NCBI RefSeq assembly: GCF_003056055.1
Contig: NZ_PYFP01000002.1
Location: forward strand, 1,550,001 to 1,614,000
Direction: 5' to 3'
Length of the DNA stretch: 64,000 nt
Origin: Glaciimonas sp. PCH181
GTDB lineage: Bacteria > Pseudomonadota > Gammaproteobacteria > Burkholderiales > Burkholderiaceae_D
Positions 9,665-20,273 of the stretch are shown here, piece after piece. The first letter of the stretch is position 1. Each line of letters opens with the position of its first letter. The notes under the pieces were generated by a model. The model was not told where the DNA came from, ran no database searches, and saw only the letters and a program-made list of their open reading frames with translations. The translations under genes were made by a program, and so were the position numbers.

Positions 9665-11199
9665 AGTGATTGCCATAAAAGAAGTGCTGCGTAACCGCGC
9701 CATGGCGTCCAGGCGGCAGCGACTGCAGTGAGTTGTTTTTCCGTGAGACGGCCTTCGCCGTTGATGAGCGATGCTATTGCTTTTTGCAGGCCTAAATCCC
9801 CAGCGGGAAACGCATCCGGAAATCGCAACGCGCGCAGGGCAATGTAATGCGCGGTCCAGTTGCCGATGCCGGGGATGGCCGTTAATTGCGAAATTGTTTC
9901 GGTCAGACTAGTGCCGGGTTTATTTTGTAAGCGCCCCTCGGCGGCATATTGGGCCATATTGCGCAGCGTTTCCGCCCGCGAGGTCGGTATCCCAATGCTT
10001 GCCAGCGTAGCTACTGGCAGCGCTGCCAACACGCTGGTTTCTGGAAAATGATGGGTCAGCACGGCAAACGGCGTTTCTGACGCCGATCCAAAGCGGCTTA
10101 CTAAACGCGCGGTCAATGTAGTCGCTCCGGCGACGCTCACTTGCTGGCCCAGGATTGCCCGAATTGCCAGTTCAAATGGCGCAAACGTGCCGGGAACCCG
10201 AATACCGGGAAGTGCATCAAGCAGGCCGGTTAAGGCAGGGTCGAGCCGCAAATGCGCTGTAATTAATGCCGGATTTGCATCCAGATCGAATTGCTGGCGC
10301 AGTCTTGCCAGTAGCGGCATCAGCATCGGTGTCAGGCTGGGCGCAACTTCTACTTCCAATTGCTGCTGTTTGATCAGATGCGTCACACGTATCCAGCCGC
10401 GCACGTTGTCGATGCAAATGTTGCGTAGATAGGCGGAGCGAGGTTGGGCGAGCTGAACTGCTTCGACTCCGGCGATCAGACGGGGTTGTAGATACGCCAG
10501 CATTTGGTCCCAGTTGAAGGGGGGACGATATGCTAGTCGCACGGTTACCACGTCTTGCGTGGTGTCGATTTCGCTGGATGTATGTTGTTTGCGTAATGCG
10601 GTGGGGGCTAAGCCATAGCGCGCGTTGAATAGCGCGTTAAAGCGGCGGACGCTGCCGAAGCCTGCTGCATCCGCAAGCGCGGTCATTGATAAACGGGTTT
10701 CCTGGAGTAATTTTTTGGCAAATAACAGGCGGTGGGTTTGGGCTAATTCTATTGGCGTAACGCCGAAATGTTGCAGCAGAACGCGGCGTAGCTGGCGCGA
10801 TGACAGGCCTACTTCCGCGGCTAATTTCTCAAGCCCGCTGGTTGCGGTGTTGTTGTCGTTGTTTTGGTTTAACGCTCCGGCGGCGATGCGTTGCCAGACT
10901 GCATAGGCTAGATTTTGCTGTAGTGCATACGGGGCTAGTTCTGGGCGGCAGCGTAGGCAGGGACGGAAGCCGGCGGCCTCTGCGGCTGCTGCGCCTGTAT
11001 AAAATGTGCAAGATGAGGGGCGGGGTGTTTTGGCGGTGCAGATTGGGCGGCAATAGATGCCAGTTGTTTTTACGCCTACGAAGAAGACGCCATCGAAGCG
11101 GGCGTCTTTGGCTGCTAATGCGCGGTAGCAGCTTTCGTTGTTTAGGGGTTCTGATTCAGCGATTTGATTCGCTGGGGCATTTTTTAGGGCAGGGGTCAT
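9661..11199 (-). CDS. alkA: Ada-type regulator / DNA-3-methyladenine glycosylase II fusion
   Basis: 512 residues in three parts. Residues about 20-95 form an Ada zinc/methylphosphotriester-sensing domain: C50, C54, C81 and C84 repeat the C-x3-C-x26-C-x2-C spacing of E. coli Ada. Residues about 100-205 are an AraC helix-turn-helix region. Residues about 215-512 are AlkA: an N-terminal AlkA_N fold, then a helix-hairpin-helix (AIPGIGNWTAHYIALRALR) and catalytic D468 in PAGDLGLQ, which excises alkylated bases. It therefore probably senses methylation damage, activates transcription and also repairs. Coupled to ogt by an ATGA overlap. Coding-strand third positions are rich in C and A, unlike the next gene. 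DNA repair function is well supported; the regulatory role is inferred. Confidence 0.93.
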   Translation of the reverse strand: MTPALKNAPANQIAESEPLNNESCYRALAAKDARFDGVFFVGVKTTGIYCRPICTAKTPRPSSCTFYTGAAAAEAAGFRPCLRCRPELAPYALQQNLAYAVWQRIAAGALNQNNDNNTATSGLEKLAAEVGLSSRQLRRVLLQHFGVTPIELAQTHRLLFAKKLLQETRLSMTALADAAGFGSVRRFNALFNARYGLAPTALRKQHTSSEIDTTQDVVTVRLAYRPPFNWDQMLAYLQPRLIAGVEAVQLAQPRSAYLRNICIDNVRGWIRVTHLIKQQQLEVEVAPSLTPMLMPLLARLRQQFDLDANPALITAHLRLDPALTGLLDALPGIRVPGTFAPFELAIRAILGQQVSVAGATTLTARLVSRFGSASETPFAVLTHHFPETSVLAALPVATLASIGIPTSRAETLRNMAQYAAEGRLQNKPGTSLTETISQLTAIPGIGNWTAHYIALRALRFPDAFPAGDLGLQKAIASLINGEGRLTEKQLTAVAAAWTPWRGYAALLLWQSL

Positions 11200-11312
11200 G
11201 GGCTATTTATACGCTTGACGACAGGTATCGTCTAGCCGTTTTCGGACATGCAACTAATGGGTTGGTGTGTTTTGGTTTGTGGATACTTAACACGACCTAA
11301 ACCACCCCCAAA

Positions 11313-12290
<978 letters not shown>

Positions 12291-12492
12291 TTAGTCGTTC
12301 CGATGACAGGAACAATAACTGAAATACACCAGTTCTGTGAGACGGCTCCCTTTTATTCGCGATGATGCGACGCGCCGCAAACTAGCCGCAACGTATGCGT
12401 TACACTTAATTTTTCGCCGCCAGCTAGCGCTATTTAGCGATCGGTCATCCGGCATATTGATTGTCCATTTTAGGAATCTGAGGTTTATATCT

Positions 12493-13683
12493 ATGCACAC
12501 TCCCCCTAGCGCCCGGCTTGCGATTCAGAATCTTGCCCCTTCACGCATTCGTGAAGTCGCCAATGTCGGTATCGGACGATCCGACGTATTGCCGTTTTGG
12601 TTCGGTGAGCCGGATCAGGTCACGCCAGCTTTTATTCGTGATGCAGCAAAAGCGGCGCTGGATGATGGCGATACTTTCTATACCGGCAACCACGGCATTC
12701 CGCCGTTGCGCGAAGCGATTGCGGCCTATTTATCCCGCCTGCATCAACCGCTAGACGCCAGTCGCATTGCGGTGACCTCATCCGGCGTGTCGGCATTGAT
12801 GCTGTTATCGCAGCTGATTATCGGGCCGGGCGACCGAGTCGTCGCGATCACACCGTTGTGGCCCAACGTAGTCGAAATTCCAAAAATTCTAGGGGCGGAA
12901 GTCGTCCGTGTACCGCTGCAATTCGGTGAAGTGTGGGAGCTCGATGTGCAGCAATTAATCGACGCGCTGACACCCGGCACCCGGGCTGTATTGATTAATT
13001 CGCCCAATAATCCCACTGGCTGGGTGATGTCCCGTGCGCACCAGCAAATTGTGCTGGATCATTGCCGTCAGCATGGCATCTGGATTGTTGCCGACGATGT
13101 GTATGAGCGGCTGGTATACACAAATGCGTTTTCCGACGACATGGGGAATGACGCCAAACGTTGCGCGCCGTCGTTTCTAGATATTGCTGAACCGAATGAC
13201 CGCCTCATTTCTTCCAATAGTTTTTCCAAGTCATGGCTGATGACCGGATGGCGGCTGGGATGGCTGGTCGTGCCGCCGACGCTGATGAATGACCTCGGCA
13301 AATTAATCGAATACAACACTTCATGCGCGCCCGGATTTCTACAGCGTGCCGGGATTGTGGCGGTTGAACGCGGCGACGAAATTATCGCCAATACCATCAC
13401 GCGTTATCAAACTGCGCGTGATTTTTTATACCAACGTCTGAACGCGCTCCCCGGAATTACTGCACCGAGGCCGAAAGGCGCAATGTATTTATTTTTTCGG
13501 ATGGAGGGTGCTGGCGACAGTCTGGCACTCTGCCAGCAACTCGTCCGGGATGTCGGTCTTGGATTAGCGCCGGGAAGTGCATTTGGTACCGAAGGTGAGG
13601 GCTATATTCGCTGGTGTTTTGCCAGTTCGGTAGAGCGGTTGGAGGAGGGCGTTCAGCGTTTGGAGCGTTTCCTATCGGTCTGA
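12493..13683 (+). CDS. PLP-dependent aminotransferase (class I/II)
   Basis: 396 residues from ATG 12493, preceded by GAGG about 10 bases upstream; the frame is open further upstream but without homology. Fold-type I aminotransferase: substrate segment FWFGEPDQ, cofactor-binding loop with SSGVSALM, INSPNNPTGW, the DDVYERL Asp-Tyr pair that contacts the pyridoxal ring, and the Schiff-base lysine K246 in SNSFSKSWLMTGWRLGW. The C-terminal Arg in the GYIRWCFA region would bind the substrate carboxylate. Most similar in pattern to aspartate/aromatic aminotransferases; the amino acid substrate cannot be fixed. No partner gene gives a clue. Confidence 0.88.
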   Translation: MHTPPSARLAIQNLAPSRIREVANVGIGRSDVLPFWFGEPDQVTPAFIRDAAKAALDDGDTFYTGNHGIPPLREAIAAYLSRLHQPLDASRIAVTSSGVSALMLLSQLIIGPGDRVVAITPLWPNVVEIPKILGAEVVRVPLQFGEVWELDVQQLIDALTPGTRAVLINSPNNPTGWVMSRAHQQIVLDHCRQHGIWIVADDVYERLVYTNAFSDDMGNDAKRCAPSFLDIAEPNDRLISSNSFSKSWLMTGWRLGWLVVPPTLMNDLGKLIEYNTSCAPGFLQRAGIVAVERGDEIIANTITRYQTARDFLYQRLNALPGITAPRPKGAMYLFFRMEGAGDSLALCQQLVRDVGLGLAPGSAFGTEGEGYIRWCFASSVERLEEGVQRLERFLSV

Positions 13684-13768
13684 TCAGAAACATAACTCAT
13701 CCCCAAAACGCGTAAAAATAAGGCAAGTCAGGCTGTTCCGCTGTTTTTAATTATTTGCGAAGGATGCC

Positions 13769-13819
13769 TTGCGCCTTGCCAATCTGATGCTATTATTAAA
13801 TCGCGCAAACGTTTGCGCG
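13769..13819 (+). promoter_or_regulatory. Promoter and LacI-family operator of the ribose operon
   Basis: Candidate -35 TTGCGC (13769-13774), 16-bp spacer, -10 TATTAT (13791-13796), then a perfect 18-bp palindrome CGCGCAAACGTTTGCGCG at 13802-13819 around the expected transcription start. A CG-centred AAACGTTT core is the typical LacI/GalR-family operator form. The regulator RbsR is encoded four genes downstream, so repression by operator occupancy and release by ribose is the likely mode. Confidence 0.75.
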
Positions 13820-13922
13820 TTTGTTTTTAGCGGTTTCCCGAAGATTCGCTGCGTCAGTCAGCCACGGAAATCCACAAAAATATTTGCAAAAGACAACCAA
13901 AAATACAATCAGGAGACTTTTA

Positions 13923-14900
13923 ATGAACACTCGCGTCAGCCGCCCGTCCGCCCGTACTCGCCTGAAACTCATCGCCGCCACCATTCTGGTGTGTGCATTG
14001 CCCGGCATCAGTCTGCCTGCGATGGCGCAAACTAAGCCGAAAGTCGCTTTGGTGATGAAGTCACTCGCCAATGAATTTTTCCTGACCATGGAAACCGGGG
14101 CCAAGAATCACCAGAAAGCCAACGCCGCAAAATATGATTTGATCGCCAACGGCATCAAGGACGAGCAAGACACTGCTAACCAGATCAAGATCGTCGAACA
14201 GATGATTATCTCCAAAGTAAATGGTTTGGTGATCGCGCCCGCCGATTCGAAGGCGTTAGTGCCTGTGCTCAAAAAAGCGATTGATGCCGGGATTATTGTG
14301 GTGAATATCGATAACAAACTGGACGATGCAGCCCTGAAAGAAAAAGGTATTACGGTCCCGTTCGTTGGTCCTGATAATCGCAAAGGCGCTAAATTGGTCG
14401 GTGATTATCTGGGCAAACAGATCAAAAGCGGCGACAAAGTGGGCATCATAGAAGGCGTTTCGACGACCTTTAATGCGCAGCAACGTACCGCCGGTTTCCA
14501 GGATGCGATGAAAGCGGTCGGCGCAAATGTGGTCAGCGTGCAGTCTGGTCAATGGGAACTCGATCCGGGTAACAAAGTGGCCGCGGCGATGCTGAACGCG
14601 CATCCGGATATCAAGGCGTTGTTAGCCGGTAACGACAACATGGCGCTGGGCGCAGTCGCAGCAGTCAAAGCGGCGGGCAAAACCGGTAAGGTCTTGGTCG
14701 TGGGCTATGACAATATCAATGCTATTAAACCGATGCTAAAAGATGGACGCGTGTTGGCGACAGCCGATCAGTTTGGCTCGCAGCAGGCGGTGTTCGGGAT
14801 TGAAACGGTGTTGAAGGCGATTGCCGACAAAAAGCCGCAATCTGCGCTGGGTGGCATGGTTGAAACTAAAGTCGAATTGGTGACTAAAGATTCGAAATAA
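13923..14900 (+). CDS. rbsB: Ribose/sugar ABC transporter substrate-binding protein
   Basis: 325 residues from ATG 13923 with AGGAG 8 bases upstream. Signal peptide of about 36 residues (Arg-rich start, hydrophobic LIAATILVCALPG, cleavage after AMAQ). The mature part is a periplasmic binding protein of the ribose/galactose type, with VALVMKSLANEFF, a GLVIAPADSKAL segment, IDNKLDD and AGNDNMALGAV. It captures the sugar in the periplasm and delivers it to RbsC. First gene of rbsBACRKD. Ribose as the ligand is inferred from the ribokinase and ribose pyranase in the same operon. Confidence 0.9.
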   Translation: MNTRVSRPSARTRLKLIAATILVCALPGISLPAMAQTKPKVALVMKSLANEFFLTMETGAKNHQKANAAKYDLIANGIKDEQDTANQIKIVEQMIISKVNGLVIAPADSKALVPVLKKAIDAGIIVVNIDNKLDDAALKEKGITVPFVGPDNRKGAKLVGDYLGKQIKSGDKVGIIEGVSTTFNAQQRTAGFQDAMKAVGANVVSVQSGQWELDPGNKVAAAMLNAHPDIKALLAGNDNMALGAVAAVKAAGKTGKVLVVGYDNINAIKPMLKDGRVLATADQFGSQQAVFGIETVLKAIADKKPQSALGGMVETKVELVTKDSK

Positions 14901-14907
14901 GCACAAT

Positions 14908-14936
14908 AGGATGGCGTTTTTGCGCCATCCTTTTTA
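14908..14936 (+). terminator. Terminator-like hairpin between rbsB and rbsA
   Basis: Nine-bp stem AGGATGGCG / CGCCATCCT with loop TTTTTG, followed by TTTTT. It sits 8 bp after the rbsB stop and 98 bp before rbsA. Probably partial termination or a 3' stabiliser that gives more binding protein than membrane components. Confidence 0.7.
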
Positions 14937-15033
14937 TTGTTGCCGAATCTGATGCACATTTGACTTGTATTTGACTTGTATCTGACGTTTCATCACGATT
15001 TTCTGCAACCGCACCACAATCGGTGGAGGCCGT

Positions 15034-16623
15034 ATGCCCGCTGCACCTCAGTATAAAAATACCCCATTTTTATCCCTTACCAACATCGGAAAAAGCTACG
15101 TTGAGCCAGTGCTGGCGGGCGTGTCGCTGGAAATCAGCGCAGGTCAGGTACTGGCGCTGACTGGCGAAAATGGCGCTGGAAAAAGTACGTTATCCAAAAT
15201 AGTCTGCGGTCTGATTTCGGCTACACAAGGCAGCATGCTGCTTGATGGAAAGTCTTATCAGCCTAGCTCACGTCAGGCCGCAGAGCATCTCGGCATTCGG
15301 ATGGTGATGCAAGAGTTGAATCTGATTTCGACTCTCAGCATTGCCGAAAATCTCTTTTTACATCAATTACCGCACCGTTTTGGCTGGATCGACAGAGCGA
15401 AACTGACCATTCATGCGCGCGCGCAAATGGCCGCAGTCGGTCTCGCGGATATCGATCCCTGGACGCGCGTTGGCGACCTTGGCGTCGGCCATCAGCAAAT
15501 GGTGGAAATCGCCCGCAATCTGATCGGCGATTGTCGTTTGCTGGTGCTGGATGAGCCGACGGCGATGCTGACCGACCGCGAAGTTGAATTGTTATTTTTG
15601 CAGATAGCCAGACTGCAATCCGAAGGCGTGGCAATTGTCTATATCTCGCATCGGCTGGAAGAACTCAAGCGGGTTGCCGATCGGATTGCCGTGTTGCGCG
15701 ATGGTGAGTTGGTATGCGATGCGCCGATTCAAGGTTATAGCAGCGATGATTTAGTGCGATTGATGGTCGGGCGCAATGTCGATGCCGAGCGCGAACATGG
15801 CGAACGTACTTTCGGCGCGCCGTTGTTACGTGTGCGCGATCTGGGACGCAGCGGTGTCGTGCATCCAACGTCGTTCGATGTGCGCGCTGGCGAAATTCTT
15901 GGTATTGCCGGTTTGATTGGATCGGGCCGGACTGAATTGTTACGCTTGATTTTTGGTGCTGATCGGGCCGATCAGGGCGAGATATTTTTGGGCGAGAATA
16001 CGACGGCAACCAGTATTACGTCGCCGAAAATGGCGATTGCCGCCGGTCTGGCGATGATCACAGAAGATCGTAAAGGTCAGGGGTTGTTGCTCTCGCAATC
16101 GATCGCCGCCAATACGACACTGGCTAAATTGGACAGCGTCAGCAACGGCGGCTGGCTGGATGCCGATGCTGAAATGGCGGTGGCCGACGATTACATCGCA
16201 CGCTTAAAAGTGCGTTGCCGCAGCGCTGCGCAGGCGGTCGGTGAACTATCCGGCGGTAATCAGCAAAAGGTCGTTATTGCGCGCTGGCTGTATCGCGATT
16301 GTCCGATCATGCTATTTGATGAGCCGACGCGTGGCATTGATATCGGTGCCAAATTTGAGATTTATCAATTGTTGGCAGAGTTGGCGCGGCAAGGAAAAGG
16401 TCTGGTCATTGTGTCCAGCGATCTACGCGAATTGATGTTGATCAGCGACCGGATTGCCGTCATGAGCGCCGGTCATATGGTCGACACTTTTGCTCGCGGC
16501 GCATGGAGTCAGGATGCGATTTTGCAGGCTGCCTTTAGCGGCTATGCCAAGCCTTCCGACGCAGCGGTTGCCGCCGCAATCGAAGCCACAATCGACGCCA
16601 AGCCGACGGCCCATTCAACGTAA
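15034..16623 (+). CDS. rbsA: Sugar ABC transporter ATP-binding protein
   Basis: 529 residues with two tandem ABC ATPase domains, the layout of RbsA/MglA. First half: Walker A GENGAGKST, Walker B LLVLDEPTAML. Second half: GLIGSGRTELLR in the degenerate Walker A position, signature LSGGNQQKV, Walker B IMLFDEPTRGID. The second Walker A lacks the usual Lys (GSGRT), as is normal in this family. It powers sugar uptake at the inner face of the cytoplasmic membrane with RbsC. The first coding ATG is preceded by GGTGGAGG about 7 bases upstream. Confidence 0.94.
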   Translation: MPAAPQYKNTPFLSLTNIGKSYVEPVLAGVSLEISAGQVLALTGENGAGKSTLSKIVCGLISATQGSMLLDGKSYQPSSRQAAEHLGIRMVMQELNLISTLSIAENLFLHQLPHRFGWIDRAKLTIHARAQMAAVGLADIDPWTRVGDLGVGHQQMVEIARNLIGDCRLLVLDEPTAMLTDREVELLFLQIARLQSEGVAIVYISHRLEELKRVADRIAVLRDGELVCDAPIQGYSSDDLVRLMVGRNVDAEREHGERTFGAPLLRVRDLGRSGVVHPTSFDVRAGEILGIAGLIGSGRTELLRLIFGADRADQGEIFLGENTTATSITSPKMAIAAGLAMITEDRKGQGLLLSQSIAANTTLAKLDSVSNGGWLDADAEMAVADDYIARLKVRCRSAAQAVGELSGGNQQKVVIARWLYRDCPIMLFDEPTRGIDIGAKFEIYQLLAELARQGKGLVIVSSDLRELMLISDRIAVMSAGHMVDTFARGAWSQDAILQAAFSGYAKPSDAAVAAAIEATIDAKPTAHST

Positions 16624-16691
16624 CGTCGTGTAAGTGCTGGGATAAATATATCCAGCGTGACCGTGGCATACATAACTTTTAACACCTCATA

Positions 16692-17654
16692 ATGACCAAA
16701 ACTTCTCTCAAAAATGCGATGTCCGGCCTGATGAATTATGTCGGTCTGATCGGCGCTTTGCTGGCTATGTGCGCTTTGTTTTCGGTGCTGAGCGAAAATT
16801 TTTTCACGCTCGAAACCTTTAAAACACTTTCAAACGATATTCCAACGCTGGTCGTGATGGCCGTCGGTATGACCTTTGTCTTGATTATCGGCGGTATCGA
16901 TTTATCGGTCGGCTCGGTGCTGGCGCTGGCTGCTTCTGTATTGTCGACGGCGATGGTGCAATGGGGCTGGGGTTTGTTTCCAGCCTGTGTATTAGGCGTT
17001 TTGTGCGCAACGGTATGTGGTGCCGTGACCGGTTCAATTTCGGTCGGCTGGCGGATTCCTTCGTTTATTGTGTCGTTGGGTGTGCTGGAAATGGCACGCG
17101 GGCTAGCGTATCAGGTGACGAATTCTCGTACCGTGTATATCGGCAGCGCCGTCGATTCGATCAGTTCTCCTATCGCTTTTGGTTTATCGCCTGCCTTTTT
17201 AGCGGCGATATTGATCGTGATCGCGGGGCAATTGGTACTCACCAAAACGGTGGTCGGACGCCATTGGATCGGCATCGGCACCAACGAAGAAGCGATGCGA
17301 TTGGCCGGTATCAATCCGCGTCCCAGCAAGATAATGGTGTTTGCATTAATGGGTTTGCTGGCCGGTATCGGCGCGTTATTTCAGGTATCCAGACTGGAAG
17401 CAGCGGACCCGAACGGCGGCGTCGGCATGGAGTTGCAGGTGATCGCAGCGGTGGTGATCGGCGGCACTAGTCTGATGGGTGGTCGCGGTTCAGTCATCAG
17501 CACTTTTATCGGCGTGCTGATTATCTCGGTGTTGGAAGCGGGACTGGCGCAAGTCGGCGTCAGCGAGCCGATGAAGCGGATTATTACCGGTATCGTGATT
17601 GTGGCGGCGGTGGTATTTGATGCGTATAGAAGACGTAACGAACGTGCAGCTTGA
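16692..17654 (+). CDS. rbsC: Sugar ABC transporter permease
   Basis: 320 residues with eight to ten hydrophobic segments; family signature around AVGMTFVLIIGGIDLSVGSV and the conserved VIGGTSLMGGRGS loop that contacts the ATPase. It is the membrane channel of the RbsABC importer. 68 bp after rbsA, no terminator between. Confidence 0.94.
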   Translation: MTKTSLKNAMSGLMNYVGLIGALLAMCALFSVLSENFFTLETFKTLSNDIPTLVVMAVGMTFVLIIGGIDLSVGSVLALAASVLSTAMVQWGWGLFPACVLGVLCATVCGAVTGSISVGWRIPSFIVSLGVLEMARGLAYQVTNSRTVYIGSAVDSISSPIAFGLSPAFLAAILIVIAGQLVLTKTVVGRHWIGIGTNEEAMRLAGINPRPSKIMVFALMGLLAGIGALFQVSRLEAADPNGGVGMELQVIAAVVIGGTSLMGGRGSVISTFIGVLIISVLEAGLAQVGVSEPMKRIITGIVIVAAVVFDAYRRRNERAA

Positions 17655-17746
17655 TGGGCTAAAATTGGTGCGAAAAATAGCGATGTAGTGATGCACATGC
17701 GCTATGAAACGCCGTATCGATAAAATTTCAGAATGTGTGAACCCAG

Positions 17747-18769
17747 ATGGCAACCATAAAAGAAGTAGCCCGCGTAGCCGGAGTGTCTTACACCACGGTA
17801 TCGCATGTATTAAATCAGACCCGCCCCGTCAGCGACAGCGCCCGCGAAAGGGTGGTCGCGGCGGTGGCGTCGCTGGGTTACGTGCCAAGCGCATTGGCGC
17901 GCTCGTTAAAAAGCAAAACCACCGGTACGATTGGGTTGATTATTCCGAACAACACCAACCCCTATTTTTCCGAGGTGGCGCGGGGAATCGAAGACAGTTG
18001 TTATGCCGCCGGATATAGCGTCATCTTGTGTAATTCCGATGATGACCCAGCCAAGCAGCGCGACTATCTGAACATGCTGCTGACCAAGCGTTGCGATGGC
18101 TTGATTGTTGCCACGCTGGGTCGGGCCGATGGCGAGTTATTGCGCAAAATGAAAGTCCCCACCGTGCTGCTGGATCGCGCCCGCAAAGACCTGGCGGATG
18201 ATCTGGCGATTGATTTAATCGCTGTCGATAACGTTGCCGGTGGCGCGTTGGCAGCCGAACATTTATTAGCGTTGGGGCGTAAACGCATCGCCTGTATCGG
18301 CGGTCCGGCTGAAATTGCGATTTCCCGCGAACGGATAGCAGGGCTGCGTAACAAGCTCGCGCAAGCTAATACTGAGTTGGCAGCAGCGATGTGCGTATAT
18401 GGCGATTTTACAAGTGCAGGCGGCTATGCGGCGGCTTGCGAGCTGCTGGATTTGCCGCTTGAAGAACGTCCGGATGCGATTTTTTGCTGTAACGATTTGA
18501 TGGCAATTGGCGCGTTGCGTGCTGCGGCGGAACGCAATATTGATGTACCGCAGGCATTGGCTGTGGTGGGTTTTGATGATATTGATCTGGCGCAATTTAT
18601 CCATCCGCCGCTGACCAGCGTGGCGCAAAATACGCGTAAATTGGGGCAACTAACGGCGGCTTGTTTGCTGGCCCGCATTGCGCGCCCGGATATGGCATTG
18701 CAACAACATACTATTGCGCCGGAATTGCATGTCAGAGGTTCCAGCGTAAGCCACATTGCCGCAAAATAA
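17747..18769 (+). CDS. rbsR: LacI-family transcriptional regulator (ribose operon repressor)
   Basis: 340 residues. The N-terminal helix-turn-helix is canonical (MATIKEVARVAGVSYTTVSH, then VLNQTRPVS), with the hinge helix near LARSLKSKT; residues 60-340 are a periplasmic-binding-protein-like effector domain (IGLIIPNNTNPYF, CNDLMAIGAL, VVGFDDI). It likely binds the palindrome at 13802-13819 and is released by ribose or a derivative. It lies inside the operon it probably controls, giving autoregulation. Confidence 0.92.
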   Translation: MATIKEVARVAGVSYTTVSHVLNQTRPVSDSARERVVAAVASLGYVPSALARSLKSKTTGTIGLIIPNNTNPYFSEVARGIEDSCYAAGYSVILCNSDDDPAKQRDYLNMLLTKRCDGLIVATLGRADGELLRKMKVPTVLLDRARKDLADDLAIDLIAVDNVAGGALAAEHLLALGRKRIACIGGPAEIAISRERIAGLRNKLAQANTELAAAMCVYGDFTSAGGYAAACELLDLPLEERPDAIFCCNDLMAIGALRAAAERNIDVPQALAVVGFDDIDLAQFIHPPLTSVAQNTRKLGQLTAACLLARIARPDMALQQHTIAPELHVRGSSVSHIAAK

Positions 18770-18820
18770 ACGCCCACGATAATTAATTAACGTTCTCAAA
18801 AAGCAATTAGAAAGCAGCAA

Positions 18821-19756
18821 ATGATTGTTGTCATCGGCAGTATTAATATGGATTTGGTGATGCGCGTGCCACGCATGCCGCATCCCGGCGAGACGCTATT
18901 AGGCGGCCAGTTTCGAACGATCCCCGGCGGTAAAGGCGCAAATCAGGCAGTAGCCTGCGCACGTCTGAGCAAGCCCAGCCTTACCGGCAGCAATAAAGTC
19001 GCGATGATAGGCTGTCTGGGCGACGACGCTTTCGGTACAGAGTTACGGGCGTCGTTACGCCTGGACGGTGTTGACGATACGCATATCAGCACGATTGCTG
19101 GCATGTCTTCCGGTGTGGCCGCGATTTCGGTCGATGCCACCGGTCAAAACAGCATCATGCTTGCTGCCGGTGCGAACGATGCGTTAAGTCCGGCGCATAT
19201 CGATGCTGCACGCGACTTAATTGCGCAGGCGACGATAGTGGTTTTACAGCTGGAAACCCCGTTGGCGACCGTGTGCCATGCGATACAACTAGCGCATTCG
19301 TTAGGGAAAATTATTGTGTTGAATCCGGCTCCTGCTCAGGCTTTACCGCACGCATTATTGGGCCAGTTGACCTACCTTATTCCCAATGAAATTGAAGCGG
19401 CGATGTTGGTTAATCGTGCGGCTTCCGGTCTTGATAGCGATGCTGAAATTGATGCAATCATTGCCGAATTACGTGGCTTTGGCTGCGCTAATGTGTTGGT
19501 GACGCTAGGTGCAAAAGGCGTGCGTGCCGCGCTCGGTGGTGGTGTCCGCCATTTTCCGGCACAGCCGACGACTGCACTAGATACGACCGCTGCTGGCGAT
19601 ACTTTCATTGGCGGTTTTGTCGCCGCGCTGGCCGATGGCGATAGCGAAGAAGACGCAATCCATTTTGGTCAGCGTGCTGCAGCGCTGAGCGTGGCGCGGA
19701 TTGGCGCGCAGACTTCCATTCCTTACCGGCGCGAGTTGCTGCCGGTATCGCTTTAG
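18821..19756 (+). CDS. rbsK: Ribokinase
   Basis: 311 residues of the PfkB family. Starts [20 protein letters not shown]; the first PfkB signature is [20 protein letters not shown] (GGKGANQA), the second is [17 protein letters not shown] with the catalytic Asp of the GAGD-like motif (AAGD). It phosphorylates ribose to ribose 5-phosphate with ATP, feeding the pentose phosphate pathway. It follows rbsR by 51 bp. Confidence 0.95.
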   Translation: MIVVIGSINMDLVMRVPRMPHPGETLLGGQFRTIPGGKGANQAVACARLSKPSLTGSNKVAMIGCLGDDAFGTELRASLRLDGVDDTHISTIAGMSSGVAAISVDATGQNSIMLAAGANDALSPAHIDAARDLIAQATIVVLQLETPLATVCHAIQLAHSLGKIIVLNPAPAQALPHALLGQLTYLIPNEIEAAMLVNRAASGLDSDAEIDAIIAELRGFGCANVLVTLGAKGVRAALGGGVRHFPAQPTTALDTTAAGDTFIGGFVAALADGDSEEDAIHFGQRAAALSVARIGAQTSIPYRRELLPVSL

Positions 19757-19787
19757 ATTAAATACGATTGAATTAACGATAGCCCAT

Positions 19788-20180
19788 ATGAAAAAAACGC
19801 CTTTACTCAACATCGCGCTGTCTCAATTGATCGCCTCTTTAGGACATGGCGATATGGTCGTGATCGGCGATGCTGGTTTGCCAGTGCCAGCCGGGGTTAA
19901 ATTAATCGACCTTGCGTTGACGCACGGCGTGCCGGGTTTTATTGAGACTTTGAAGACGGTATTGACAGAGATGCAGGTCGAACAGCATATCGTGGCAGAT
20001 GCGTTAGCGCTTCGCAGTCCGCTATTGGCCGCGCAGATGTCGGCTTTCGACTTGCCCGGCAAGCGGGAAATGTCGCATGAAGACTTTAAGCAACTGACGC
20101 AAGGCGCAAAAGCGATCATCCGGACTGGCGAATGTACACCGTTTGCGAATATTATTTTGGTTGCTGGTGTCGTGTTTTAA
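19788..20180 (+). CDS. rbsD: D-ribose pyranase
   Basis: 130 residues from ATG 19788; an earlier in-frame ATG would overlap rbsK. Starts [22 protein letters not shown]; the His in SLGHGD is the conserved catalytic residue, and IGDAGLPVP and the C-terminal [17 protein letters not shown] are family signatures. It interconverts the pyranose and furanose forms of ribose so that ribokinase can use it. Last gene of the operon. Confidence 0.94.
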   Translation: MKKTPLLNIALSQLIASLGHGDMVVIGDAGLPVPAGVKLIDLALTHGVPGFIETLKTVLTEMQVEQHIVADALALRSPLLAAQMSAFDLPGKREMSHEDFKQLTQGAKAIIRTGECTPFANIILVAGVVF

Positions 20181-20202
20181 GGCGCGATACGGCCGTTGGC
20201 GA

Positions 20203-20222
20203 CGCCAAAAGTGGCGGTTTTT
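20203..20222 (+). terminator. Possible weak terminator of the rbs operon
   Basis: Short stem CGCCA / TGGCG with loop AAAG followed by G and five T. Only 5 bp of stem, so weak; it is the only terminator-like feature after rbsD. Confidence 0.35.
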
Positions 20223-20273
20223 GAAACTTGACAAAGTATAAAAATTCACGCGTACCACGGGTACAATACAGCC

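Noticed and set aside
20228..20267. TTGACA and TACAAT hexamers before the DUF3717 gene
   Set aside because: The spacing is 28 bp, far from 16-18, so it is not called a promoter.
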